Shown here: positions 37,201 to 44,273 of the stretch, one piece after another
Layout: each line of letters begins with the position of its first letter
Position numbering within the stretch: position 1 is the stretch's first letter
Translations under genes and position numbers: made by a program
The notes under the pieces: generated by a model
Database searches by the model: none
What the model was told of the DNA's origin: nothing
Seen by the model: only the letters and a program-made list of their open reading frames with translations
Source: Janthinobacterium sp. BJB426
Lineage (GTDB): Bacteria > Pseudomonadota > Gammaproteobacteria > Burkholderiales > Burkholderiaceae_D
DNA: 64,000 nucleotides
Assembly (NCBI RefSeq): GCF_002735705.1
Contig: NZ_PDZL01000003.1
Location: 186,001-250,000 of the forward strand
Direction: 5' to 3'

Positions 37201-37912
37201 CCACGGCCAGGGCCACGAACGACGCTTGCACCGTGATCGTGTTGTCGCCCGCCGTGGGCGTGCCGGAAAAGCGCGCCGCCAGCATGCCCGTGTAATGCAT
37301 TCCGGAAATGGCCAGCCCCATGACGACGCTGCTGACCAGCAAGGATGCCAAGGGAGTGAGGCGCAAACGCATGGCGCTCAGGCCGAAGCGTATCCACAGG
37401 GCCAGCATGGCCATGACGACCGCCACCACCAGCGACAGGGCGAACAGCCACGGCTGATAATGCAGGGTCAGCGAGGTCTGCATGGCGGCCATGCCGCTGT
37501 AATGCATGGAACCGATGCCCACGCCGACGAGCACGCCGCCCACCACCAGCTGGCGCCAGTTGATGCTCGGGCGCGCCAGCATGTGCAGCGCCACCCACGA
37601 GGCCGCCACGCCGGGCAGCATCGAGAGCAAGGTCAGGCTGGGGTCGAAGGAGACGCGCGTGCAGATGTCGAAAGCCAGCATGCCGATGAAGTGCATCGAC
37701 CAGATGCCGCCGCCCAGCGCGATGGCGCCCGTGATGATGGCCGTCTGGCGCTGGAAGCCGCGCTCGCTGCTGCGCGCCATGCCGGCGATCTGCAAGGCCA
37801 TGAACGAGGCAAAGATGGCGATGCCGATGGAAAACAGCACCAGCCACGCATTGTGCGTGCCATAGATGTACTGCATGGTATCGGTCGATACGGCAAAGAT
37901 GGAACTCAGCAT
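34205..37912 (-). CDS. MHYT-PAS hybrid sensor kinase with REC and Hpt domains
   Basis: This 1235-residue protein begins with a seven-helix MHYT domain (SMHFIGM near 72-78, then SMHYSGM and GMHYTGM), proposed to bind copper and sense oxygen, CO or NO. Several PAS/PAC domains follow between about 260 and 640. The HisKA box ANMSHEIRTPMNAI has its His near 664, and an ATPase domain follows. A receiver has Asp near 946 (IVLMDVQMPRMDG), and an Hpt domain has LLHRIKGAAGN near 1091. The complete relay His-Asp-His suggests phosphate passes to a separate receiver, and the HD-GYP regulator 13 bp downstream fits. The output is therefore likely c-di-GMP breakdown in response to a membrane gas or redox signal. 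Confidence 0.92.
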   Translation of the reverse strand: MLSSIFAVSTDTMQYIYGTHNAWLVLFSIGIAIFASFMALQIAGMARSSERGFQRQTAIITGAIALGGGIWSMHFIGMLAFDICTRVSFDPSLTLLSMLPGVAASWVALHMLARPSINWRQLVVGGVLVGVGIGSMHYSGMAAMQTSLTLHYQPWLFALSLVVAVVMAMLALWIRFGLSAMRLRLTPLASLLVSSVVMGLAISGMHYTGMLAARFSGTPTAGDNTITVQASFVALAVALITVTLTVFVAAANGLLRYRQLLRHANASESRLRAIVDTAADGLITIDGQGKVRSFNPAAESLFGWREADIVGRDASVLLQQADAAEYEGYLRDYLETGASRILDSGRELDGCHKDGTVLPMRVAIGKIDTPGQPLFVAFVTDMRSSRSMEQALKDSERQYRTLIRNIPGVSFHCSFAPEWKMIFISDAVFNLTGWMPQDFAEGRVRLFDLVHPDDRQRVNDTCVQAAGEKRDFENVYRMIHRDGRERWVRESSGPVLDNDGVVRWIDGVILDITESELRNAEYEGKVTAISRATAVAEFDLQGRILAVNQNFLDLVGYRLDDVLGLHHSIFCEAGYVTSPDYIAFWQHLAQGEFNTGEYKRIGKDGREVWIQASYNPIFNTDGKPFKVVKLATDVSERRAMQENLRAAKDRAELAAESKTSFLANMSHEIRTPMNAIIGFTEVLLGTALDSLQRRHLGTVRQSARSLLELLNDILDTAKLEKGATELELVDFSLPDLVDHVAASLRVTAHARDLVLHVDVDPGMGQFFLGDARRVQQVLTNLIGNAVKFTEVGHVRVAVDMQGEQVHIAVHDTGIGIPADRLDKIFAPFTQADSSMSRRFGGTGLGTTISLQLVELMGGTITVESTLGVGSVFHVLLPLAPGKAVARRSEQPVVALPPLRILAADDVPQNVELLLISLGAAGHQVIAASDGESAVREFSKGSFDIVLMDVQMPRMDGLEATRLIRVFEREQGLKATPIIALTASVLEQDRRAAQTAGMNGFASKPLEMHKLTAEIARLLDIAVAMPPPASGAAARVASGQVDWQRGIALWGGREALQRAIGRFVQANGDCAAMLAAELERGGSSVAGHLLHRIKGAAGNLCLVQLESLLGRIEQAIARQLPVTELLVQLAAAFMALAGELEEVGLPAVAMAAPAASAPLDASAAGALLRQAIASLEGGQLDDALMAQIAAVLAPHGQQPRLQALASAIDDFEFARAAGVLRQLLAWLEAPAPADLS

Positions 37913-38271
37913 ACTGTCGTGAACTCAATAGAGTGAAACGTGACGTCGCAAAACATGACGGCGCACCGCGCGCGCCGGCGCCACGCTTTTTACTAAAGCG
38001 GCAACACAGCGGAAAAGACAACGGTAGCAGTCGACCAGGGCAAGGCTCGGTCATCACGCCCGCGCCTGCCGCGCGGGGGAAAGGTGCTTTTTACAGAGGG
38101 AAAAAGCGGAATGCGTACGAACTCTGGCGCGGATGGCTGGCCGCCAGCGTGACGATGATTTTTTAAAGAGCCATGAGTATAGTTGCTTTGCGAACATATT
38201 CATAGGACTTCAGCAATACTATGACAAGGAAGGCAATATTCTGAGGTCGCGATGCGACAGCGCTCGTCTGT
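37913..38271. other. intergenic region between the MHYT kinase and the 38.3-kb gene
   Basis: This stretch of about 359 bp holds the promoter region of the MHYT kinase, which starts at 37912. The half nearest the 38.3-kb gene is AT-richer. No coding frame with family resemblance, terminator hairpin or repeat was seen. A 77-codon open frame on the plus strand looks like chance. Confidence 0.5.
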
Positions 38272-38838
38272 TCAAGCTGGCGGCCACTGCGCGCGTATGG
38301 CGGCAGATGCCTGATAAGTCGGACCGGCACGCACGGCCACAGGGATACCGGCCAGTGTACAGCGGCGGCTCAGCTCGTCCTTGATTTGCCGCAACGACCA
38401 GCGCTGCGGCACGGGCAGATCCATGCCCACCACGCGGATCAGCGGACAGTCACCGAGGGTCGTGTGCAGCAGCAGCTCCACGCGCGCCATCGGTGGCCCG
38501 CCGCGGTAGACATTCACGGCGCCCGCGTAGGTGACCACCTCGAGCGCGCGTATCTGCCGCGGCGCCAGTTGCAGCACCTTGTCATGGCCAGGCAGGCGCC
38601 GCGTCACCCGGCGCAGCAGCAGGCCGGCGTCGTTGATCTCGACATGAAAAGACAGAGCGGGGCCAGTCAGCACGAACAGGGCGACGATCCATGCGGCCAG
38701 CGCCGGCAGGAGCAGCAGCACTGCATCGCCCGCGTATGCCGCATCGCGCCAGACGGCTTGCCCGACAAAGGCGAGGATCAGGGCGCAGCCGCCCAGCAGC
38801 ACGCTGCGCCACAGCACGGGACGCAGATTGGCCATCAT
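38272..38838 (-). CDS. unrecognised membrane protein
   Basis: From the ATG at 38838 the protein has 188 residues, with two adjacent hydrophobic helices (VLLGGCALILAFVGQAVW and VLLLLPALAAWIVALFVL) followed by a soluble region of beta character (FHVEINDAGLLLRRV, VVTYAGAVNVYRGG). This layout recalls small proteins with a PH-like or DUF304-like domain, but no family was recognised. An in-frame TTG at 38928 would overlap the stop of the gene upstream (TTGA) and add 30 residues, some of plausible coding character. Function unknown. Confidence 0.55.
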   Translation of the reverse strand: MMANLRPVLWRSVLLGGCALILAFVGQAVWRDAAYAGDAVLLLLPALAAWIVALFVLTGPALSFHVEINDAGLLLRRVTRRLPGHDKVLQLAPRQIRALEVVTYAGAVNVYRGGPPMARVELLLHTTLGDCPLIRVVGMDLPVPQRWSLRQIKDELSRRCTLAGIPVAVRAGPTYQASAAIRAQWPPA

Positions 38839-38924
38839 CGCCGCTTGCGAGCTTGCATCGTCGGCCGGCGCAAAGCGTATCCATTCCGCACGCGCCGGCT
38901 TGAAGCGCCTGGCGGGAATGCCGC

Positions 38925-39293
38925 TCAAGCGTTCTGCGCCAGCATGCCGCGGAACCACGCCAGTTGCTCGCGCGTCAGGTAATTGGCGCCATCGCCATGC
39001 AGCAGGACGATTTCGATCTCGGGCGGAATCGAGGCGATCAGCTGCGCGCCCGTGACGGGAATCTTGGGGAAATTGATACCGGCCAGGAAAGTCGGGTCTT
39101 CCGCCACCGTCACGCAGCGGCGCTCGGGATTCGGCGACGGCACGAGGAACAGGTCGATCTGCTCGCTTTGCCCGCCGATAACGACGTGCAATTGCGCGGC
39201 CAGCAGTTCAGGCAGGATCAGCTCGATGTTATTCTCGGCGCGCGATTGCTGGAAGGCGCTTTTCAGGGGCGTAAGGACAGGGATGGCGGTCAT
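38925..39293 (-). CDS. unrecognised small protein, possibly SseB-like
   Basis: The 122-residue protein starts MTAIPVLTPLKSAFQQ and has no signal peptide or membrane segment. It reads as an alpha/beta fold with FLVPSPNPERRCVTVAEDPTFL in the middle and EIVLLHGDGANYLTREQL near the end. The pattern faintly recalls the SseB N-terminal domain, but this is not secure. Its end touches the next gene downstream, suggesting a two-gene unit. Function unknown. Confidence 0.55.
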   Translation of the reverse strand: MTAIPVLTPLKSAFQQSRAENNIELILPELLAAQLHVVIGGQSEQIDLFLVPSPNPERRCVTVAEDPTFLAGINFPKIPVTGAQLIASIPPEIEIVLLHGDGANYLTREQLAWFRGMLAQNA

Positions 39294-39326
39294 GGCAAAG
39301 TGGAAAGATAAAGACGGCGGCAGTGT

Positions 39327-39357
39327 AGCAGAGGCGCCCGGACGGGCGCGCTCTGCT
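39327..39357. terminator. strong hairpin downstream of the iron receptor gene
   Basis: AGCAGAG-GCGCCCG and CGGGCGC-CTCTGCT form two stacked 7-bp stems with a small bulge, 11 bp past the receptor stop. There is no clear T run, so termination is probable rather than certain. Confidence 0.5.
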
Positions 39358-39367
39358 GGCGCAGCCG

Positions 39368-41863
39368 CTACATCTTGTAGTTCAGCGAGACAAGCACGCT
39401 GCGCGGCGCGCCGTAGCGCTCCAGGCCGCCCGACCAGGAATAGCCGAGCGCCTGGTAGTAGCGGCGGTCGAGCACGTTATCGATGTTCACGCGCAGCTGC
39501 AGCTGCTCATTGATGCGATAGCCAGCCGTCAGCCCGACGATGGCGTAAGCACCCTGCTGCGTCAGGTAAGCCTTGTCGCGGCGGTCGATCCTGTCCTGCG
39601 CATACACGGAGGCACCCAGGTTCCATTGCGCCAGGCTGCCGCTCAGCTGCACGTTCGTGTACAGCTTGAACAATTGCTTCGGTTCATCGGTAGCGATGCG
39701 CTGGCCGACGTTGGCGGCCACGCTATCCTTCGTGTACTTGGCCAGCACATAGGTGTAGCCTCCCGAAATCTGCCAGCCCGGCAATGGCGAGCCCGACAAT
39801 TGCAAGTCGACGCCTTCGCTCTGCACCTGCCCGGCCGCGCGGGCGCAATAGATGGGGCCGCCCGTGGGGCAATTGACTTCATCGGTCATGGCGCGGTTGT
39901 TTTGCCGGATGCGGAACAAGGCACCGCTGGCGTTGAGCCTGCCGCCAAAATATTCTCCCTTGACGCCCACTTCCAGGTTGGTGCCGCTCAACGGCGGCAA
40001 GGTATTGCCTTTGACATCGAGCACGCTTTGCGGCTGGAAGATCTGCGTGCCGCTCGCATACACGGAGTGGTGCTGGTCCAGATCGTAGACGAGGCCCGCG
40101 TACGGCGTAAATTTCGCGTTTTCCGTCAGGCTGCGGCGCCACGTCGGATTGGTGGCATACCAGCCCGTGACATCCTGCGCATACCAGCCGAAGCGCCCGC
40201 CCAGCACCAGGCGCAGCGGATCGGCCAGGCTGAAGTTGCCTGCCGCATACAGCCCCTTCTCGTCCGTCTTGCGGCCCCAGTTGTACGGCTCAAATGGCGC
40301 GCCGTTCATGCGGTAGGCGCGCGGATTCCAGTGGCGGATATCGATCACGCGCGTTTGCGCGCCTTCCCAACTCTGGGCCGCGTCCGAATCGTCATGGCGG
40401 TAGCTGGCGCCGACGATGACGTCATGCTGGCGGCCAAACCAGGTGACGGGGCCGCTCAAGCGCCAGTCCGCCACCACTTGTTCCGTGCTGTACTTCCAGC
40501 CAGTTTCCGACTGTTCCAGCAGATACGTTTCGCCAGCGACGCGGCTGTTGGTGGTATTGCGCGTGTCCGACGAGGCGTCGATATGCGTGATGGCGAAGCG
40601 GCTGCGCCAGCCCTTCTCCAGCTTCGTTTCCAGGTCGGCGAAGACGACGTTGTTGTCGCGTTTCTGGAAGGAATCAGCATTGTTCAGGAAAGTCGAGCGG
40701 GGCAAGTCCATGTGACGGCCATCGGGCAAGGTCGGCAAGCCGACGAACACGCCGCCGGTGCGGCTGTGCTGGCGCGAAAAACCGATGCCGGCCGTGGTCG
40801 ATGGCGTCAGGTCCGCCTCGACGATCGCATACACGGTGCTGTTCTTGTTGTTGACCACGTCGACGAAGCTGTCGCTGTCGCGCAGGCTGGCCGCCACGCG
40901 CCCGCGCACGCTGCCCGAGTCGTTCAGCGCATTGCTGGCGTCCACCGTCAATTGCCGGTCCTTCCAGCTGCCCAGGTGAATGGATGCGTCCAGCAAGGGC
41001 GTGGCCGTGGGACGCTTGCGCACCATGTTGATGCTGCCCGACGGCGCGCCCGCCCCTTCCATCAGGCCGGTGGCGCCGCGCACCACTTCCACGCGGTCGT
41101 ACATCAGCATGTCGGCCGAGACGTTGCGCTCATTGAAATCCGTGACGTCGAGCGGCAAACCATCGACATTCACATGGCTCAAGGCGAAGCCGCGCGCGAA
41201 ATACCTGGTTTCCTGGTCGGATACGCCCTGCGTCTTGCCATACAGGCCAGGCGTGGCGCGCGCCACGTCCTGCAGGGTGGTCAGATCGAAATCTTCCATT
41301 TGCTGGCGCGAAATGACACTGACCGTTTGCGGCGTGTGGCGCTGCGACAGGTTCAAGCCCGTGGCCGTCGACATATTACGGGCTGTATATAGGCCAGTGC
41401 CTTCCGTGGCGCGGTCCGCCTCGGCGCTGACGACCACGGCCGGCATGCTGGTCAGGCCGCCATCGGCCGTGCTGGTATTGATCTTGCGCAACAGGTAATT
41501 GCCATTGCCGTTATCAAGCACTTCGAGGCCGCTGCCTTGCAGCAGTTTTTGCAGGCCGGCGGAAACGCCGTGGCGCCCCTGCAAGCCCGGCGTCACCAGG
41601 CCGTCGAGCGCCACGCCCTGGGTGGACAGGTTGACGCCGGCGGCGATGGCAAACGATGCCAGTGCGCCGCGCAAGTTGCCGGCGGGAATGCTGTAGTCGC
41701 GCTGGCTGGCGGCCGGGCTGGCCTCCGCGGCCAGCGCTGTTTGCGGCAAGGTGGCGCCGGCCGTGCCCACGGCGAGCAGCAGGACCAGCGCGGCGCGCAC
41801 GGCGCCGGTGGTGGGATGGAGCGTCATGCGTGCTGTTGTCAAACTGCGGTGCTGCAAAGCCAT
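39368..41863 (-). CDS. TonB-dependent siderophore receptor with STN signalling domain (FecA/FpvA-like)
   Basis: The start at 41863 has AAGGG upstream and gives 831 residues. After a signal peptide ending near ALAAEA comes a secretin/TonB short N-terminal domain (YSIPAGNLRGALASFAIAAG to GNYLLRK, roughly residues 55-130). The plug (TPQTVSVISRQQMEDF, RGATGLMEGAGAPSGSINM) and a beta-barrel ending SVLVSLNYKM follow. The STN domain is what contacts the FecR-type anti-sigma factor, so this is a signal-transducing receptor. It is the third gene after the sigma and anti-sigma genes. The ligand is probably a ferric siderophore. Confidence 0.93.
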   Translation of the reverse strand: MALQHRSLTTARMTLHPTTGAVRAALVLLLAVGTAGATLPQTALAAEASPAASQRDYSIPAGNLRGALASFAIAAGVNLSTQGVALDGLVTPGLQGRHGVSAGLQKLLQGSGLEVLDNGNGNYLLRKINTSTADGGLTSMPAVVVSAEADRATEGTGLYTARNMSTATGLNLSQRHTPQTVSVISRQQMEDFDLTTLQDVARATPGLYGKTQGVSDQETRYFARGFALSHVNVDGLPLDVTDFNERNVSADMLMYDRVEVVRGATGLMEGAGAPSGSINMVRKRPTATPLLDASIHLGSWKDRQLTVDASNALNDSGSVRGRVAASLRDSDSFVDVVNNKNSTVYAIVEADLTPSTTAGIGFSRQHSRTGGVFVGLPTLPDGRHMDLPRSTFLNNADSFQKRDNNVVFADLETKLEKGWRSRFAITHIDASSDTRNTTNSRVAGETYLLEQSETGWKYSTEQVVADWRLSGPVTWFGRQHDVIVGASYRHDDSDAAQSWEGAQTRVIDIRHWNPRAYRMNGAPFEPYNWGRKTDEKGLYAAGNFSLADPLRLVLGGRFGWYAQDVTGWYATNPTWRRSLTENAKFTPYAGLVYDLDQHHSVYASGTQIFQPQSVLDVKGNTLPPLSGTNLEVGVKGEYFGGRLNASGALFRIRQNNRAMTDEVNCPTGGPIYCARAAGQVQSEGVDLQLSGSPLPGWQISGGYTYVLAKYTKDSVAANVGQRIATDEPKQLFKLYTNVQLSGSLAQWNLGASVYAQDRIDRRDKAYLTQQGAYAIVGLTAGYRINEQLQLRVNIDNVLDRRYYQALGYSWSGGLERYGAPRSVLVSLNYKM

Positions 41864-41963
41864 GTGGACCCTTTCGATGGTTCGGATTGTTCGTTCTCTA
41901 CCTTGTATGACGAAGCAATCCGAAAAAAGGGACAGGGAAAAAGCAAATTGCGCGCATGTCGGC

Positions 41964-42944
41964 TTACGCCGCCTCGACACTGATCCAGTAGCGCGTGCGG
42001 CGCGCCAGCCGGATCGGCAAAGAACCTTGCAGCAAGAGCAAGATGTTGTCCGGGTCGTTCAACTGGAAAATGCCGTCCACGGGCATGGCCGCCAGCGCCG
42101 GATCGCAGCGCAGCACGCCATAGCGATAGCGCGCCACCTGCTCCAGCACCTCGCCCAGCGGCATGCGCTCGGCGATCAGCACGCCCTGCAGCCAGGCATC
42201 CGCATGAGGTGACAGCGGCGTCAAGGCGGAAACGGCCATGTCGTCGAAACTGCCCTGCCGGCCCGCATCGACCCTGCGCAAGGCCTCGGGCGCCCGCGAC
42301 GGCGCGATCTCGACGGCGCCTTCGCTGACGCTCACCTCGGTGCGCGGCGCCAGCACGCTACCGCGCTGGCGCACGCTGAAATGCGTGCCCAGCGCGCGCA
42401 CGGCGCCATTGCTGCTGCGCACGAGGAAGGGACGGGCCGGCACGGCCCTGTCGTGCGCCGTGGCAATATGAAGTTCGCCCGCATGCAAGTCCACCAGCCG
42501 TGTCGTGTCATCAAAATGCACGTCGATGGCCGTGTCCGTATTGAGCACCAGCTGCGTGCCGTCGGGTAATGTCATGTGGCGGATTTCGCCCCTGGCCGTG
42601 CGGATGCCGGCGCGCCACGCTTGCCAGGGTGCCGACTGGCTGGCCAGCCACAGCGCCGGCCCGGCCGCGATCAACCCCGCCAGGCCGTAGAGCACGGCAC
42701 GCCGCTGCGGCGACTTCGGCACCGCGTCCGCCGTCTGGCGCAACGCGGACGGCACGCTGGACAGGGTGCTGCACACCAGCTCGGCCCGCTGCCAGGCCGC
42801 TTCGTGCGCGGGTTCGCTGGCGCGCCAGGCCTGGAACGCTTGCTGCTCGTCGGGCGTCAAAGCGCCCGCGTGCAGGCGCACCAGCCATTGCGCTGCCGCG
42901 CGCGCGGCGCGGGGATCGATGGCCGCCGTGCTGGTGGAGCTCAC
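41964..42944 (-). CDS. FecR-type anti-sigma/transmembrane regulator
   Basis: The start is the GTG at 42944, overlapping the stop of the sigma gene (GTGA); the open frame upstream of it is antisense noise. The 326-residue protein has an N-terminal DUF4880 region (ARAAAQWLVRLHAGALTPDEQQAF), one membrane helix (LYGLAGLIAAGPALWLASQ) near 95-115, and the FecR domain (IRHMTLPDGTQLVLNTDTAIDV). The periplasmic part should receive the signal from the receptor's STN domain and release or activate the sigma factor. Confidence 0.92.
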   Translation of the reverse strand: MSSTSTAAIDPRAARAAAQWLVRLHAGALTPDEQQAFQAWRASEPAHEAAWQRAELVCSTLSSVPSALRQTADAVPKSPQRRAVLYGLAGLIAAGPALWLASQSAPWQAWRAGIRTARGEIRHMTLPDGTQLVLNTDTAIDVHFDDTTRLVDLHAGELHIATAHDRAVPARPFLVRSSNGAVRALGTHFSVRQRGSVLAPRTEVSVSEGAVEIAPSRAPEALRRVDAGRQGSFDDMAVSALTPLSPHADAWLQGVLIAERMPLGEVLEQVARYRYGVLRCDPALAAMPVDGIFQLNDPDNILLLLQGSLPIRLARRTRYWISVEAA

Positions 42945-43468
42945 AGGATCAGCAGGATGCAACGTTCGAACGCCTGCACCATGTAGCGCTTGATGCTGCG
43001 CTCGCTCACGGCCAGACGCCGGGCGATTTCCCCATAGCCGAGGCCGTCGACATGGGCCAGCAGAAAGGCATTGCGCACCAGCGGCGGCAAGCCGTCCAGC
43101 ATGGCGTCGATGCGCTGCAGGGCTTCGCGCACGAGCAAACGCTCTTCCGGCGACTGCATCAGCAGATCGGGTTGCTGCGCCAGGGTTTCCAGCCAGGCCT
43201 GTTCCAGCGACAGGCGTCGGTAATGGTCGATCAGCAGGCGCTGCGCCACGGTCGTCAGATAGGCGCGCGGCTCGCGCAAGCTTTGCCGGTTCTCCGGCGG
43301 CGCCGTCAGCAGGCGCACGAAGGTATCCTGTGCCAGGTCGGCCGCATGGTCGGCGCACTGCAGCTTGGCGCGCAGCCAGCGCATCAGCCAGCCATGGTGG
43401 TGGCTGTAAATGCCGGCTATCGACTCGCTGGACTGCGCAATGTTCACTGGGGACTCCGATGCGCGCAA
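42941..43468 (-). CDS. ECF sigma factor, FecI type
   Basis: The 175-residue protein has sigma region 2 (HHHGWLMRWLRAKLQCADHAADLAQDTFVRLL) and region 4 (LPPLVRNAFLLAHVDGLGYGEIARRLAVSERSIKRYMVQAFERC), typical of FecI/PvdS-like factors. A GTG seven codons in (after GGAG) is an alternative start. A Fur box lies directly upstream. It would direct transcription of the downstream receptor when iron is scarce and the siderophore is present. Confidence 0.93.
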   Translation of the reverse strand: MRASESPVNIAQSSESIAGIYSHHHGWLMRWLRAKLQCADHAADLAQDTFVRLLTAPPENRQSLREPRAYLTTVAQRLLIDHYRRLSLEQAWLETLAQQPDLLMQSPEERLLVREALQRIDAMLDGLPPLVRNAFLLAHVDGLGYGEIARRLAVSERSIKRYMVQAFERCILLIL

Positions 43469-43486
43469 GGCAAGGCGCGGCTAATT

Positions 43487-43505
43487 GATAATAATTCTCA
43501 TTATC
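43487..43505 (-). promoter_or_regulatory. Fur box upstream of the FecI-type sigma gene
   Basis: GATAATAATTCTCATTATC matches the 19-bp Fur consensus at 16 positions and lies 19 bp before the sigma gene ATG at 43468, in the right place to block its promoter under iron repletion. Confidence 0.85.
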
Positions 43506-43582
43506 ACAAATCATTGGCTCCGGCGTCAATGCCGGCGCCTGCCTATCCTTGGAAACTGTTGTTTCAGCGTGGCGGTAATCTT

Positions 43583-43885
43583 CTAGCGGTCGGTATACAA
43601 GCTCTTCATCACCATGCCGCCGCGCATCTTCTTCGCGCCCGGCGCCAAGCCCGCCGGACAAGCGCCCTGGAACATGGCCGCCAGTTCCGTGCGCTGCACT
43701 TTGCTCTTGCCATTGACTTGCACGGTGGCGTCGGCGCTCAGGGTATATGCCCTGGCCAGGTCGCCCTTGAAGGTGACGGCCAGCCTGGCGTCCGGACGCG
43801 CGCGTGGTCGACGCAGATTTCCCAGGAAAATGGCGAGGTGGCGGGCGTCACCTTCCACAGCCCCGTGGCGCGCTGCGCTGCATGG
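43583..43885 (-). pseudogene. probable remnant of a DUF3617-like gene
   Basis: A 91-codon frame ends with DARLAVTFKGDLARAYTLSAD, VQVNGKSKVQ and FQGACPAGLAPG, which resembles the C-terminal half of DUF3617 proteins (small exported proteins). The start codon region gives implausible Arg-rich sequence. In another frame immediately upstream, TGLWKVTPATSPFSWEICVD resembles the DUF3617 beginning (GLWEVT), and no signal peptide precedes it. The simplest reading is a gene broken by deletion and a frameshift near 43800. A sequencing error is the alternative explanation for the frameshift, but it would not account for the missing leader. Confidence 0.4.
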
Positions 43886-43942
43886 GCAGTCCTCAGCTAA
43901 AAACTTGAATATAGCAAAGAGGAACGCGCACAGGCCACACGC

Positions 43943-44113
43943 TTAGCCGTGCATCTCGGGCCTTGCGGCCAGCACGAAAGGAATGACAAACGGCCCCAGG
44001 AAAGTCACCATGACGGCACGGATGGCCGTTATTCGTAAGGCGCGGCGTTTGGCGATGAAGAGGCAAGCGAAGGCCGACAGCGACCAGATCAAGGCAGGCA
44101 AGTACTCGGTCAT
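43943..44113 (-). CDS. small membrane protein, unrecognised
   Basis: The 56-residue protein starting MTEYLPALIWSL has GGAG seven bases before its ATG. It consists of two hydrophobic helices (about 4-17 and 31-48) separated by a basic loop (AKRRALRITAIR). Topology suggests an inner-membrane hairpin. An in-frame ATG three bases upstream is equally placed. No family was recognised. Coding is supported mainly by the ribosome-binding site and the helical pattern. Confidence 0.5.
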   Translation of the reverse strand: MTEYLPALIWSLSAFACLFIAKRRALRITAIRAVMVTFLGPFVIPFVLAARPEMHG

Positions 44114-44273
44114 CATGAACTCCGGATGCGCCTTGGAAGGCAGGAAAGCCATGCTGACACGGAAATGTGGCGACCGCAATGGCAGATTGGGCATCTGCCA
44201 TTGCGGTGGGCGGCCAACCGCCTGTTTTTCAGCCATTCTTAAGGCTGCAGGCCACTGGCGGCGGGCGAGACGG

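Noticed and set aside
34172..37936. A 1254-codon open frame on the plus strand opposite the MHYT kinase
   Set aside because: It is the antisense of a clear multidomain kinase. Its composition (His/Gln/Arg-rich) and lack of any motif are typical of high-GC shadow frames.
37933..38166. A 77-codon plus-strand frame in the gap after the MHYT kinase
   Set aside because: No ribosome-binding site, no family pattern, and it overlaps the kinase promoter region.
42945..43661. Upstream extension of the FecR-type frame to a 565-residue protein
   Set aside because: It overlaps the sigma factor gene in another frame, and the GTG at 42944 gives the family N-terminus with normal coupling.
43859..44273. Extended 97-residue version of the small membrane protein
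   Set aside because: The first 40 residues are Pro/Arg-rich and unsupported; GGAG points to the internal ATG at 44113.
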